A stretch of DNA of 64,000 bases from VRUE01 sp963732225 (GCA_963732225.1 CAVSYR010000002.1:682001-746000), one strand, 5' to 3'. Positions 25,454 to 34,346 are shown, numbered from the stretch's first letter. Numbers and translations: made by a program. Notes: generated by a model not told the origin, from the sequence alone.

Positions 25454-27100
25454 CTAGGAAGCGACTGGCGTCGCGGGCCGCGCCGCCTCGGGCAGGTGGC
25501 GCGGCTCCTCTCCCGCCTTGGGCGGGATCAGGCTCATCGCGTGCTCGGCCTTGGCGGTGATCGTCAGGCTCGGGTTGACGCCGGGGTTGGCGGGGATCGC
25601 CGCCCCGTCGGTGACCAGCAGGTTCTCGTAGCCGAAGACGCGGTTGCCGCTGTCGACGACGCCGCTCTCCGGGCCCTCGCCAACCACGGCGCCGCCGAGG
25701 ATGTGGGCGGTCGAGGGGATGTTGCGGACCGACTCGGTGATCGCGCTCTGGGCGACGCCGCCGGTGCGCTGCTCGAACCAGCGCGCCACTTTCTCGGCGG
25801 CGGGGATGTAGGTCGGGTTGGGCCGGCCGGGATCCTGCGCAGTCTGTAGGCGCACGCCCCTGCCGAAGATCTTGCGCTTGGGGCGGAAGTGCATCGCGGC
25901 GTCGACCGTCTGCATCACCAGCAGGATCACGGTGCGCTGTGACCAGCGGTGGGGAATCATCATCCGCGCCGTGCGCAGCGGGTGGCGCAGGATTGCCGCC
26001 GCCCACTTGATCGGCCGGGTCAGCTTCGTGCCGGGCCCGGTCATCGCGGTGAAGGTGCCGGACATCGCGTCGCCGCCGGTGCCGTAGGTGACGACCTCGA
26101 TGTGGGTGTCGGGGTCGGGGTAAATGCTCGAGGTGATCGCGACCGAGCGGCTGAAATCACGCTCGTCATCGGGGGCGGTGACCGACTGGATCGACTCCGA
26201 GTTGGTCCGGACCAGGTCGCCGAGCTTGTCCGAGATCCGCGGCAGGGCGCCGCTGTGGCGGCAGTTGGCGAGCAAGTTGTTGGTGCCGAGGGCGCCGCCG
26301 GCGACGACTACCCCACGCGCGGTCTGCGTGCGGCGCTGCTTGCGCAGCCAGGAGCCCGAGCGCTCGCTGACGATCTCGTAACCGTCCGAGCCATCGGCGG
26401 CTCCGAGCGGGCGGATCTCGGTCACCTGGCGCTCGGGTTGGATCTCGACCCCGAGCTTCTCGGCGAACCAGAGGTAGTTCTTCATCAGCGTGTTCTTCGC
26501 CCCGTGGCGGCAGCCGACCATGCAGCTGCCGCAGCGCATGCAGCCGGTGCGGCTGGGCCCCTCGCCGTCGAAGAAGGGGTCCTCGACCTCGACCCCCGGC
26601 TTGTCGAAGAAGACCCCGACCTTGGTGTTGGTGAAGGTCTCGCCGACGCCGATCTCCTCGCCGTATTCCTGCAGCAGCTTGTCGGCCGGCCCGATGCCTT
26701 CGTACTCGACCACTCCGAGCATCCGCTCGGCCGTGTCGTAGTGCGGAGCCAGTTCCAGCTCCCAGTTGCCCAGCTGATTCCACTGCGGGTCTTCGAAGAA
26801 GGCGGGGCGGGCGCGGTAAAGCGTGTTGGCGTAGCCGAGGCTGCCACCGCCGACGCCGCTGCCGGAGACGATGAAGACGTCCTTGAAGAAGGTCATCCGC
26901 ATCACCCCGCGGAAGCCGAAGCGCGGCAGCCAGAAGTAGCGGCGCGGGTGGCGCAGGTTCGACTCGGCGAAATCCTCATCGCGGAAGCGGCTGCCGCACT
27001 CCAGCACCGCGACCTTGTAGCCCTTTTCCGCCAGCCGCAGGGCGGAGACACTGCCGCCGAAGCCAGACCCAACTACCAGCCAGTCGTAGTCGTAAGTCAC
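25454..27100 (-). CDS. GMC-type FAD-dependent oxidoreductase (cholesterol oxidase ChoD-like)
   Basis: 548 aa. The FAD-binding motif VVGSGFGGSVSALRLAEKG opens the protein (about 9-27). A Cys cluster C187-x2-C190-x2-C193-x3-C197 (TGCMRCGSCMVGC) follows, as in mycobacterial ChoD-like proteins. The C-terminal GMC region contains PSTAHILGGAVVG and DGAAIPANPGVNPSLTI. The substrate is probably a steroid-like or other alcohol but cannot be read from the sequence. A rubredoxin gene lies 24 bases upstream in the same direction. Confidence 0.9.
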   Translation of the reverse strand: MTYDYDWLVVGSGFGGSVSALRLAEKGYKVAVLECGSRFRDEDFAESNLRHPRRYFWLPRFGFRGVMRMTFFKDVFIVSGSGVGGGSLGYANTLYRARPAFFEDPQWNQLGNWELELAPHYDTAERMLGVVEYEGIGPADKLLQEYGEEIGVGETFTNTKVGVFFDKPGVEVEDPFFDGEGPSRTGCMRCGSCMVGCRHGAKNTLMKNYLWFAEKLGVEIQPERQVTEIRPLGAADGSDGYEIVSERSGSWLRKQRRTQTARGVVVAGGALGTNNLLANCRHSGALPRISDKLGDLVRTNSESIQSVTAPDDERDFSRSVAITSSIYPDPDTHIEVVTYGTGGDAMSGTFTAMTGPGTKLTRPIKWAAAILRHPLRTARMMIPHRWSQRTVILLVMQTVDAAMHFRPKRKIFGRGVRLQTAQDPGRPNPTYIPAAEKVARWFEQRTGGVAQSAITESVRNIPSTAHILGGAVVGEGPESGVVDSGNRVFGYENLLVTDGAAIPANPGVNPSLTITAKAEHAMSLIPPKAGEEPRHLPEAARPATPVAS

Positions 27101-27124
27101 GCCGCGGCCCTCAGCTTGGGAGGC

Positions 27125-27316
27125 TTAGGCCTCGCCGGGCTCGAGCGGCCGGAAGTCCGAGGTCCTGGCTCCGCAGACGGGACAGAACCAGTCTTTGGGA
27201 ATGTCCTCGAACTTGGTTCCGGGCGGGATGCCGCCGTCGGGGTCGCCGATCGCCGGGTCGTAGATGAACCCACAGCTCTCGCAGATCCACAGGGTTTGCT
27301 CGGTTGCGGTCGTCAT
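27125..27316 (-). CDS. Rubredoxin
   Basis: 63 aa. A one-iron electron carrier with the two knuckles CESCGFIYDP and FCPVCGARTSDF providing four Cys ligands. Conserved residues between them (GDPDGGIPPGTKFEDIP) are all present. It is encoded just before the GMC oxidoreductase and after lemA on the same strand. Tandem placement suggests electron delivery to or from the flavoenzyme (inference). Confidence 0.95.
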   Translation of the reverse strand: MTTATEQTLWICESCGFIYDPAIGDPDGGIPPGTKFEDIPKDWFCPVCGARTSDFRPLEPGEA

Positions 27317-27336
27317 CGAGAAAGCTTAAAGGCCGC

Positions 27337-27903
27337 TCAGTCTTTGCTGAAATTGACCGCGACCGGCTCGCGATCCGCCGCGTCTTCGATCTCGAAGTAC
27401 TCGCGTTTGGTGAAGCCGCCCTGGTTGGCGATGATCGAGCCCGGGAACTGTTCGATGTCCGTGTTGTAGGACTGCACGTTGGAGTTGTAAATCCGCCGTG
27501 AGGCCTGGATCTCATCCTCGAGCTCCGAGAGGTTGCGGCTCAGCTGCTGGAAGTTCTCGGTCGCCCGCAGGGTCGGATAGTTCTCCGCCACGACCTTGAC
27601 GTCGGCGAGCGCCTGGGTCAGTTTCTGCTCGGCCTTGGCGGTTTCCTCGACGCCCTGGGCGGCCATTGCCTCGGCCCGCGCCTGAGTCGTCTTCTCGAAG
27701 GTCTGACTCTCGTGCTCGGCGTAGCCCTTGACCGTCTCGACCAGGTTCGGCACGAGGTCATGGCGACGCTTCAGTTGCACGTCGATTCCGCTCCACGACT
27801 CGTCGACCCGGTTGCGCGAGGCGATGATCGAGTTGCGCTTGGCGATGAAGTAGAGGACCGCGATGACGATGATCACGATGACCACGATGAGGGCGATAAG
27901 CAT
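27337..27903 (-). CDS. lemA: LemA family protein
   Basis: 188 aa. A single N-terminal helix (LIALIVVIVIIVIAVLYFIA) anchors a coiled-coil helical bundle outside the membrane. Family signatures NRVDESWSGIDVQLKRRHDL and NLVETVKGYAEHE are clear. The role of LemA is poorly known. TAGCAT six bases before ATG 27903 suggests a leaderless mRNA. Divergent from the DUF3137-like gene. Confidence 0.93.
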   Translation of the reverse strand: MLIALIVVIVIIVIAVLYFIAKRNSIIASRNRVDESWSGIDVQLKRRHDLVPNLVETVKGYAEHESQTFEKTTQARAEAMAAQGVEETAKAEQKLTQALADVKVVAENYPTLRATENFQQLSRNLSELEDEIQASRRIYNSNVQSYNTDIEQFPGSIIANQGGFTKREYFEIEDAADREPVAVNFSKD

Positions 27904-27909
27904 GGGCTC

Positions 27910-27915
27910 ATGCTA
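27910..27915 (-). promoter_or_regulatory. -10 hexamer for lemA
   Basis: TAGCAT on the minus strand, six bases before the lemA ATG, without a Shine-Dalgarno sequence between. Confidence 0.4.
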
Positions 27916-27937
27916 CTTGGCTCGCCGGCCAACTGCA

Positions 27938-27943
27938 TAGGAT
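27938..27943 (+). promoter_or_regulatory. -10 hexamer for the DUF3137-like gene
   Basis: TAGGAT stands eight bases before ATG 27952. With the lemA element it makes a 48-base divergent promoter region. Confidence 0.4.
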
Positions 27944-27951
27944 CGAGGGCG

Positions 27952-28620
27952 ATGAGCGCCAAGCAAGAAGCCGGGGACTGGGCCGGGATCGTCAGCACCT
28001 ACGGCGAGCGGCACCAGCTCAAATACGAGCCGGTCGGGGGGATCAACCCCGTCGACGGGCCGGTGGCGCTATGCGTCGGCGGCAGCAACCGCCTCACCGG
28101 TCAGCTCAGCGAGGGTTTCTGGGGTTCGTGCTGCGATGCGGACGAGAAGGAAATGGGGGGGCTCTTCAGCAAGGCGGTGCTGCCGACCGCTCTGCTCGCC
28201 AAGGCGCACATGCCCGACCTTGCCCAGGTCGTGCCGGCCTTCAACGTCGAGTCGATCGAGGGCCACGAGGTGGTCACCCAGCATTTCGCTCGCAAGGTGG
28301 AATTCGAGTCGATCGACTTCAACAAGCGCTTCTCGGCGACGGTGCCGAAGGAGTTCGACCCGGTGGCTCTGCGCGAGCTCTTCAGCCCCGGCTTCCTCAG
28401 CTGGACGACGACGATGACCGGCGAGGTCGACTTCGGCATCAACGATCGCCAGCTCTGGTTCCTCTGGCGCCTGCGCGAGCGCAGTGCCGAGGAACTGAAA
28501 GCGGTGCTGAAGGACGCCGGACAGCTCTTCAAACGCCTGCAGGGCGAGATGGAAGAGAGCGGCATCCACACCTATCCGCCCGGTCCCTGGCACGCCGGCC
28601 TCGAGCCTTTTCCAAGCTAG
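27952..28620 (+). CDS. Uncharacterised protein, DUF3137-like
   Basis: 222 aa, no transmembrane segment. The stretch VEFESIDFNKRFSATVPKEF, then ALRELFSPGFLSW, resembles the F-x-K-x-F ... L-L-T-P-x-F pattern of DUF3137 proteins, often found beside lemA (recalled, not searched). The N-terminus has a Cys pair (GSCCDAD). Encoded divergently from lemA. No enzymatic motif seen. Confidence 0.6.
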   Translation: MSAKQEAGDWAGIVSTYGERHQLKYEPVGGINPVDGPVALCVGGSNRLTGQLSEGFWGSCCDADEKEMGGLFSKAVLPTALLAKAHMPDLAQVVPAFNVESIEGHEVVTQHFARKVEFESIDFNKRFSATVPKEFDPVALRELFSPGFLSWTTTMTGEVDFGINDRQLWFLWRLRERSAEELKAVLKDAGQLFKRLQGEMEESGIHTYPPGPWHAGLEPFPS

Positions 28621-29291
28621 GCCGGGTAGTCCGGATCGCCGGGCAGGACGACCCGGTTGTCTTCGGCCGTGCCGATCACCTTGGGCAGGATCGGCTCGAC
28701 CGCGATGCCGCGATGCGCCTCGATCGCTTCGTCGGAGCTGCGAAATGGAAGCAGCGCTTCCAGCTGCTTGATCGTCGGGAAGGCGAGGGCGATCTCGCCG
28801 GCGGCCTGGGCCTCTAGCGCACCGGCGGGCTCGAACCAGCCCGCGTCGGTGGTCTCGACACCATCGGGGCGAGGCGGGGTGTGGGCTGGGGCGAGGGCGA
28901 GGAAGAACCAGGCGTCGAAGCGGCGCGAGACCACCTCCGGCGTGATCCAGCGCGAAAAGAGCACCAGCTCCTCCTCTTCGGGCAGGGCGATTCCGGCCTC
29001 CTCCTCGAGCTCGCGCACAGCGCAGGCTTTGAAGCGCGCTTCGTCCTCGCCGTCCTCGCCATCGACCGCGCCGCCGGGAAAGACCCAGACATTGGGCATG
29101 AACCGCGCCTTCTCGGTCCGCTTCAGCAGCAGCACCTCGAGTGCCCGGTCGGCGTGCTTGCCACCGCGCCGCAGCAGCACCACCGAGGCCGCCGGCCGTG
29201 GCTCCGAGGGCTCACCGAGATTCGGCGCCTCGGCCGGCCCGCGCTGTCTCTCCTCGGCCACCGAGCCACCATATCGGCGCGCATCCGACAT
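28617..29291 (-). CDS. NUDIX hydrolase
   Basis: 224 aa. The Nudix box is in PGGAVDGEDGEDEARFKACA, followed by VRELEEEAGI. The REL-EE-x-G core is intact, but the spacing before it is one residue longer than the textbook box. The C-terminal part with WITPEVVSRRFDAWFF suggests the NUDT19/CoA-pyrophosphatase-like branch. Substrate unknown. Converges on the DUF3137-like gene with a four-base overlap. Confidence 0.85.
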   Translation of the reverse strand: MSDARRYGGSVAEERQRGPAEAPNLGEPSEPRPAASVVLLRRGGKHADRALEVLLLKRTEKARFMPNVWVFPGGAVDGEDGEDEARFKACAVRELEEEAGIALPEEEELVLFSRWITPEVVSRRFDAWFFLALAPAHTPPRPDGVETTDAGWFEPAGALEAQAAGEIALAFPTIKQLEALLPFRSSDEAIEAHRGIAVEPILPKVIGTAEDNRVVLPGDPDYPA

Positions 29292-29319
29292 TCACCCCAC
29301 TGGGTGTGGTCAATGTCGG

Positions 29320-30540
29320 CTACGCGTCGAGGGCGCGCTCGCGGCGGGAGCGCAGCCAGAGGCGCTGGGCGAGCCAGGCAAGCAGGAGGAGCAGGGCGAT
29401 CGGGGCAAGGACCGCGAGGCCGACGAGGGTGATGCCGGCAGCGATGCCAAGAATGTGGCCCGCGTCGCCGAACGCGTCGCCGATCCCCCAGCTGCCGCCC
29501 GAGTCGGTTGAGGCGCCGCTTTGGATCCGGACCAGGACGCGTGAGTAAGTGGTGCGCTGATGCAGTCGCGCCAGCTGGTTGCGCAGGCGCGCCGCCTGAC
29601 CGCGCTCGACATGCAGCTCGACCGCGATCGCTTCCCGTTCCGATTCGGCTTCCGCGCCGGCGAGCTGGGCGAGGAGGCTGTCTACCCGCGCCTGGGTGTC
29701 CTGCAGTTCTTCGCTGGTGGTGACCGTCGGCTTGGTGATGTCGTCGGTCGCCTCGTGGCGGCTGCGGACCTCGTCGATCGAGGAGAAGGCGGCAAGGGCG
29801 TCGCCGAGCCTGGCGCTGGGGATCAACAACTCGAAACGGGCACCGCCGTTTCTGCCCGAGCTGGTCGTCGAGTGCAGGACGATGCCGTTGGCGTCGTGGA
29901 CCGCGGCGAAGACCTTGGCCGAGTCGTCGGCGACGTCGGAGGGATCGGCGAGCAGTCCGATCTCGGCGGAGCGCTCGATCTGGCGGTGGCGGGAGAGATT
30001 GGCGAGGCTTTCGGTTTCGAGGGATCCGTGGGCCGGCGAATATGTAGCGTTGCTTTCGGCCCCGGATGAGTTGAGCACAGGCGGGCTCACTGCCCTGGAG
30101 CTGGATGACCCGGTCGCGGCGGCTTGCGGAATGGCGTCGGAATACTGCACGCCACCCGCCTGAGCGTGAGCAGGGCTACCGGTTGCCTGAGGAGCTACCG
30201 CAGAATTCGAGGAATCGTCTGGGTTCACCGGGGTGAACTGGCTGAGCAGACCGTTTGTGGACTGTGGGTTGGAGGGGCCCGAGTCGCCATTCGCAACCAC
30301 CACCGTGGCGATCGCGATCGCCGCCAGCGCGGTGGCGCTGCCGGCGAAGAGAAGACGTCGGGGCGGGAGGCCGCGGATCCAGGCGGCGAAGCCTGCCAGG
30401 GGCGAGCCATCAAGGCGCGAACGCCGCGGGAAGCCCGCAGCGACACGCTTGTCCAGCTCTTGGGAGAAGTCGTTGCGGGGCGCCGGTCGTGCTTCCGCCA
30501 ACGCCGCCGCGATCTCGTCGTGGCCCCTAGAGCGCTCCAT
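29320..30540 (-). CDS. DUF4349 membrane protein, probable anti-sigma partner
   Basis: 406 aa. A cytoplasmic N-terminus (about 1-60) precedes a transmembrane helix (about 62-84), a Ser/Ala/Asn-rich extracellular linker, and a DUF4349 region (about 190-350) with coiled coil (SLLAQLAGAEAESEREAIAV) and a final helix near 370-395. The ECF sigma gene lies directly upstream with a 14-base overlap, the usual layout of a sigma factor and its membrane anti-sigma factor. That role is inferred from layout. Confidence 0.78.
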   Translation of the reverse strand: MERSRGHDEIAAALAEARPAPRNDFSQELDKRVAAGFPRRSRLDGSPLAGFAAWIRGLPPRRLLFAGSATALAAIAIATVVVANGDSGPSNPQSTNGLLSQFTPVNPDDSSNSAVAPQATGSPAHAQAGGVQYSDAIPQAAATGSSSSRAVSPPVLNSSGAESNATYSPAHGSLETESLANLSRHRQIERSAEIGLLADPSDVADDSAKVFAAVHDANGIVLHSTTSSGRNGGARFELLIPSARLGDALAAFSSIDEVRSRHEATDDITKPTVTTSEELQDTQARVDSLLAQLAGAEAESEREAIAVELHVERGQAARLRNQLARLHQRTTYSRVLVRIQSGASTDSGGSWGIGDAFGDAGHILGIAAGITLVGLAVLAPIALLLLLAWLAQRLWLRSRRERALDA

Positions 30541-31090
30541 CGCATGCCTCCCTCAGCTTGTCCATCGTTCGGTGCAGCTTGGTGCCGGCGTTCGAGGCGC
30601 TGGTGCCGATCACGCGGCCGATCTCCGCGTTGGAGAGGCCGGCGAAGAACTTGAGCGCGATCAACTCGCGCTCGCGCGCCTCGAGCTTGCCCAGTGCCCC
30701 GTCGAGGAGCAGGCGCAGCTCACTGCGCTGATCGCCGCGGTCGGGAAAGCTCGCGGCATCGACCGGATCTGTGCTGAGCTCGGCCTGGCGACCGCGGCGC
30801 CGCAACTCGTCGAGCGCGGCGTTACGAGCGATCCCGAAGAGCCAGGCGCGAGCGCTGCCCCGCTCGGCGTTGAAACGTGAGCGCTTGCGGTAGGCGCGCT
30901 CGAAGGCCGCCGCCGTCACGTCCTCCGCCGCCGTACGGTCGCGCAGCAGGCCCGCCGCGTAGGCGTAGACGTCATCGCGGCTGGAGCGGTAGAGGCTCTC
31001 GAAGTCGAGATCCCCCCGGCGGGGACTCTCGATATCGGCAACGGCTGCTTCACTCATGCCCTTACTACGAGCGAGCTGTGGATCCATCAC
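30527..31090 (-). CDS. ECF-type RNA polymerase sigma factor
   Basis: 187 aa from 31090; an inner ATG at 31057 (MSEAAVADIES) is equally possible since neither has a clear ribosome site. Region 2 is FESLYRSSRDDVYAYAAGLL ... AEDVTAAAFERAYRK, region 4 LEARERELIALKFFAGLSNA with an HTH. No region 3, as in all ECF factors. It probably responds to an envelope signal passed on by the DUF4349 protein. Confidence 0.92.
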   Translation of the reverse strand: MMDPQLARSKGMSEAAVADIESPRRGDLDFESLYRSSRDDVYAYAAGLLRDRTAAEDVTAAAFERAYRKRSRFNAERGSARAWLFGIARNAALDELRRRGRQAELSTDPVDAASFPDRGDQRSELRLLLDGALGKLEARERELIALKFFAGLSNAEIGRVIGTSASNAGTKLHRTMDKLREACDGAL

Positions 31091-31114
31091 AGCCCGAACG
31101 CTATTTCGTGGAGC

Positions 31115-32425
31115 TCAGGCTGCCTGGGCGAGGGGCGCTGGAGCTGCGGCCGCGCAGGCGACCTCGATCGACTCGCGGGTGATCTCGAGCAGGCGGCGCA
31201 GGTCCGACTCGGAGATCGAGAGGGGGGGCATCAGGACGACCACATCGCTGAGCGGGCGGATGATCGCGCCGCGCTCGCGGGCCTCGAGCGTCACCCGGTG
31301 GCCCATGCGCAGGGACGGGTCGTGCTCGCCGAGGTCGATCCCGGCCATGAAGCCGCGGCCGCGCACCTCAACCACCTCGGGCATCGCCTCGATCTCGTTG
31401 AGGATCTCCTGCAGCAGGGCGATCTTCGGCTGCAGGCGCTCGATCGTGCGCTCGCGCTCGAAGACGTCGAGGCTGGCCAGGGCGGCGGCACAGGCGAGCG
31501 GGTTGCCGGTGTAGGTGTGGCCGTGGAAGAAGGTGCGGTACTCCTCGGGGGCGCCGAGGAAGCCCTCGTAGATCCGCTCGGTGGCCAGGGTCGCCGCCAG
31601 CGGCAGGTAGCCGCCGGTGAGGCCCTTGGCGATGCAGAGCAGGTCCGGCGCCACCTCCTCGTGCTCGCAGGCGAACATCCTGCCGGTGCGGCCGAAGCCG
31701 GTCGCCACCTCGTCGCAGATCAACAGCACGCCGAAGCGGTCGCAGAGCTCGCGTACCTGGCGCAGGTAGCCGGGGGGGTGGGTGAGCATGCCGGCGGCGC
31801 CCTGGACCAGCGGCTCGACGATCACCGCGGCGATCTCCTCTTCGTGGCAGGCGAGCACCCGCTCCAAGTCGGCGGCGTCGCCGGGCTCGGCCGCCTGGGT
31901 CTGGAAGAGCAGCGGCCGGTAGGTGGAGTGGAAGAGCTCGATGCCGCCGACCGCGACCGAGCCGATCGTGTCGCCGTGGTAGGAGTCGCGCAGGTGGACG
32001 AAGGAGGTGCGGCGCCGGTGCTGGCCGCCGCGCTGCTGCTGGAACTGGAAGGCCATCTTCAGCGCGATCTCAACCGCGGTCGAGCCCGACTCCGAGTAGA
32101 AGACGCGGCTCAGGCCCGGGGGAGCGAGCTCGACGAGGCGTCCGGCGAGTTCGGCGGAACCGGGGTGGGAGAGGCCCAGCATCGTCGTGTGGGCGACCTT
32201 CTCGAGCTGGGCGGCGACGGCGGCGTCGATCTCGGGGTGGCCGTGGCCGTGGACGGTGCACCAGAGCGAGGAGACGCCGTCGAGGTAGCGGCGCCCGTCG
32301 CTCGCCACCAGGTGCGAGCCGGCCCCCGCCTCGATCATCAGCGGCTCCTCCTCGCTCCAGCCCTGCTGCTGGGTGAAGGGATGCCAGACGTGGTCGCGAT
32401 CGAGCTGAGCGGAATCGACTGCCAT
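31115..32425 (-). CDS. bioA: Adenosylmethionine-8-amino-7-oxononanoate aminotransferase
   Basis: 436 aa. PLP enzyme that converts KAPA to DAPA in biotin synthesis. The Schiff-base lysine is K267 in CIAKGLTGGYLPL, and D238 in CDEVATGFGRTG binds the PLP ring. The N-terminal HVWHPFTQQ and FHGHTYTGNPLACAAAL are family signatures. It is separated from bioB-bioF-bioD by about 4 kb. TAAGGT lies 11 bases before the ATG. Confidence 0.95.
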   Translation of the reverse strand: MAVDSAQLDRDHVWHPFTQQQGWSEEEPLMIEAGAGSHLVASDGRRYLDGVSSLWCTVHGHGHPEIDAAVAAQLEKVAHTTMLGLSHPGSAELAGRLVELAPPGLSRVFYSESGSTAVEIALKMAFQFQQQRGGQHRRRTSFVHLRDSYHGDTIGSVAVGGIELFHSTYRPLLFQTQAAEPGDAADLERVLACHEEEIAAVIVEPLVQGAAGMLTHPPGYLRQVRELCDRFGVLLICDEVATGFGRTGRMFACEHEEVAPDLLCIAKGLTGGYLPLAATLATERIYEGFLGAPEEYRTFFHGHTYTGNPLACAAALASLDVFERERTIERLQPKIALLQEILNEIEAMPEVVEVRGRGFMAGIDLGEHDPSLRMGHRVTLEARERGAIIRPLSDVVVLMPPLSISESDLRRLLEITRESIEVACAAAAPAPLAQAA

Positions 32426-32542
32426 TGCCTGCTTCGACCTTAGTTGGCGCCTCGGCCAGAACGTTTGTTTTCTATTTGCAGGGAAAAATCCTTAGTATTC
32501 GTGTAGCGTTCCGAGCCGGCGGGATCGAGGTGGAGGTCTGGA

Positions 32543-33709
32543 TTGGCTGGAGCGAAGAAGCGAGCAAAGCGGGCGCTCAGTTGGGTGAGGTCGCACCTGG
32601 GGTGGTCGGTAGCTGGGGTTCTCTGCGTGCTCGCGGTTCTGCTTCTCACTGGTTTCTTCCGTAGCGCCCGCAGTGGTCATTCCGGCACCGAGGTGCCCAC
32701 TGACGAGCCGGCCGAATATCTCTACCTCGACGGTGCGAGGGTGCTCGCCTATCTCGCGCAGTTCGACGGAGGCAACTTCACCAGCGAGCAGATCACTAGC
32801 CAGATCTCGGAATCGCAGAACGGCAAGATCGCGGTCCAGGATGCGCTCGAACTTGGCGAGAGCCTGAGCGAAGAACGCTCGGTGACGCGCGAGGTTGCCC
32901 CGACCGCTGCAGGGAACTTCGTCGAACTCCTCTCCAAGCTTGAAGAACACCACGGCCTGGAACCGATCGGGCTCGGCCGGTTCAAGAATGAAGTGCACGG
33001 ACTGCCGGAGGGTCAATTCGTCGTCTTCCGAACCCACGCGCTGAGTTCGCCGGTCTACCTCAACCCCTATCTGGCGGTGCGCCAGCGCAAGACGGTCTCG
33101 ACGCTATTCCCGCTGCCAGCCGAGGGAGATCCCGATCGGCCCCGGGTCGAACGGGCCCAGGATGCAGCGAAACGCTTTCGCCACCAGGTGGGCACAGACC
33201 CCCGCGTCGTCTTCGCTCTTTCGCCGCCCGATGAACGCGAACTAGAGGCGCGCAAGGCGGCGCGTTCGGGCGGAACCGAAGCGGCGCCTGCGACCGAATC
33301 GAAGGCTGAAGAAGAAAGGACGTGGGAAGGTCACGTCAAGTACCTGATGCCGATGGACGCTCACTTCATCACCGAGGAGCGCAGCCTGATCAAGTTCGGC
33401 GGTGGCGAATTCACCGTTGTGGGCAAGCTGGTGCGAACCTTTCCTGAGGACGGTGACGACCACCACCCCGCTTACGTCGACTCGCCCACCTTGGAGACTT
33501 GGGCACGGCCGCTCGCCCAGGCTCCCCTGACGCTTCTCTGCCGGACCGATCCCAAATGCGTCGAGCGGCTGCGCCACCCTGGCCTTGATGCCGAGGAACG
33601 TCACGCCGCGCTTGAAGACGCCGAAGACTGGGCTCTCGAAGCACTGGAAGAACAGACCGAGATCCCTCGGCGCGGGGCCGTGATCATCCCGATCGCGATC
33701 TATAAGTAG
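32543..33709 (+). CDS. Uncharacterised single-pass membrane protein
   Basis: 388 aa. A basic N-terminus (AGAKKRAKRALSWVRSHLGW) and one helix (about 20-38) place the rest outside the cell or in the cytoplasm depending on orientation. The stretch EYLYLDGARVLAYLAQFDGG recalls the Y-L-D ... Y-x-A-Q opening of DUF6414-like proteins (uncertain). Start is TTG 32543 with GGAGG six bases before it. Divergent from bioA. Function unknown. Confidence 0.65.
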   Translation: MAGAKKRAKRALSWVRSHLGWSVAGVLCVLAVLLLTGFFRSARSGHSGTEVPTDEPAEYLYLDGARVLAYLAQFDGGNFTSEQITSQISESQNGKIAVQDALELGESLSEERSVTREVAPTAAGNFVELLSKLEEHHGLEPIGLGRFKNEVHGLPEGQFVVFRTHALSSPVYLNPYLAVRQRKTVSTLFPLPAEGDPDRPRVERAQDAAKRFRHQVGTDPRVVFALSPPDERELEARKAARSGGTEAAPATESKAEEERTWEGHVKYLMPMDAHFITEERSLIKFGGGEFTVVGKLVRTFPEDGDDHHPAYVDSPTLETWARPLAQAPLTLLCRTDPKCVERLRHPGLDAEERHAALEDAEDWALEALEEQTEIPRRGAVIIPIAIYK

Positions 33710-33732
33710 CCGGCCGCTCGCTCACTTCCACC

Positions 33733-33760
33733 TGCTCGCGTGATGTGCGTCACGTGAGCA
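33733..33760. promoter_or_regulatory. CRP/FNR-like palindrome upstream of the MarR gene
   Basis: TGCTCGCGTGA, six bases, TCACGTGAGCA: an 11-bp inverted repeat with one mismatch. Its core GTGA-N6-TCAC is the half-site arrangement bound by CRP/FNR-family regulators. It is 47 bases before the marR start. No regulator of that family is encoded in the window. Confidence 0.5.
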
Positions 33761-33780
33761 ACTATTCCATTGCTAAAAAG

Positions 33781-33796
33781 GTTGTATATCTGCAAC
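33781..33796. promoter_or_regulatory. Candidate MarR operator
   Basis: GTTGTATATCTGCAAC is an imperfect palindrome (GTTG/CAAC ends) 10 bases before ATG 33807. GCAACTATT occurs twice, at 33758 and 33792. MarR proteins commonly bind such sites overlapping their own promoters. Autoregulation of the marR-MFS pair is therefore likely but not proven. Confidence 0.4.
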
Positions 33797-33806
33797 TATT
33801 ACTCGT

Positions 33807-34346
33807 ATGCAAGCGAGCGATATCACGACCCTCGTGGATGAGGTCAGCACCCCTGACGTCAGTCCCGAGGCGCAGGACACCGCGGCGCGGATCAGCGCCC
33901 TGCTGCGCCACCTCTTTCTCTACGACCGCGGCAACGTGCTGCGGGTGATCGAGGAGAGCGGCCTCTCGATGACCCAGTCCAAGGCCCTGCTGGAGCTGGG
34001 TGGGCTGGGTGAGGCGACCGAGGCGAGGCAGGTGAGCGAGCTGGCAGAGGCGCTCGGCGTCTCGGTGCCCTCGATGAGCCGGGCGGTCGACGGCCTGGCC
34101 AAGAAGCGGCTTGCCAGTCGGGTCGAGGACCGCGAGGACCGGCGCGTGCGCCGCGTCGCGATCACCGCCAAGGGCAAGAAGCTCGTCGACACCCTCGTCG
34201 TCGTGCGTCAGGCCGGCATGGAGACCTTTGCCGCCAGCCTCACCGCGGCGCAGCGCCGCAAGCTCGACGCCGCCGTCGACTCGCTGATGGACCGCGATGA
34301 CATCGCGGAAGCTTTCGCACACCTGAAGGAGGTAGGACCAGCTTGA
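33807..34346 (+). CDS. MarR family transcriptional regulator
   Basis: 179 aa. Winged helix with recognition region VSELAEALGVSVPSMSRAVD followed by the wing VEDREDRRVRRVAIT (the D-x-R-D-x-R-x signature). Its stop overlaps the TTG start of the MFS exporter (TTGA), the typical layout of a drug-responsive repressor and its efflux pump. The ligand cannot be told. Confidence 0.92.
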   Translation: MQASDITTLVDEVSTPDVSPEAQDTAARISALLRHLFLYDRGNVLRVIEESGLSMTQSKALLELGGLGEATEARQVSELAEALGVSVPSMSRAVDGLAKKRLASRVEDREDRRVRRVAITAKGKKLVDTLVVVRQAGMETFAASLTAAQRRKLDAAVDSLMDRDDIAEAFAHLKEVGPA

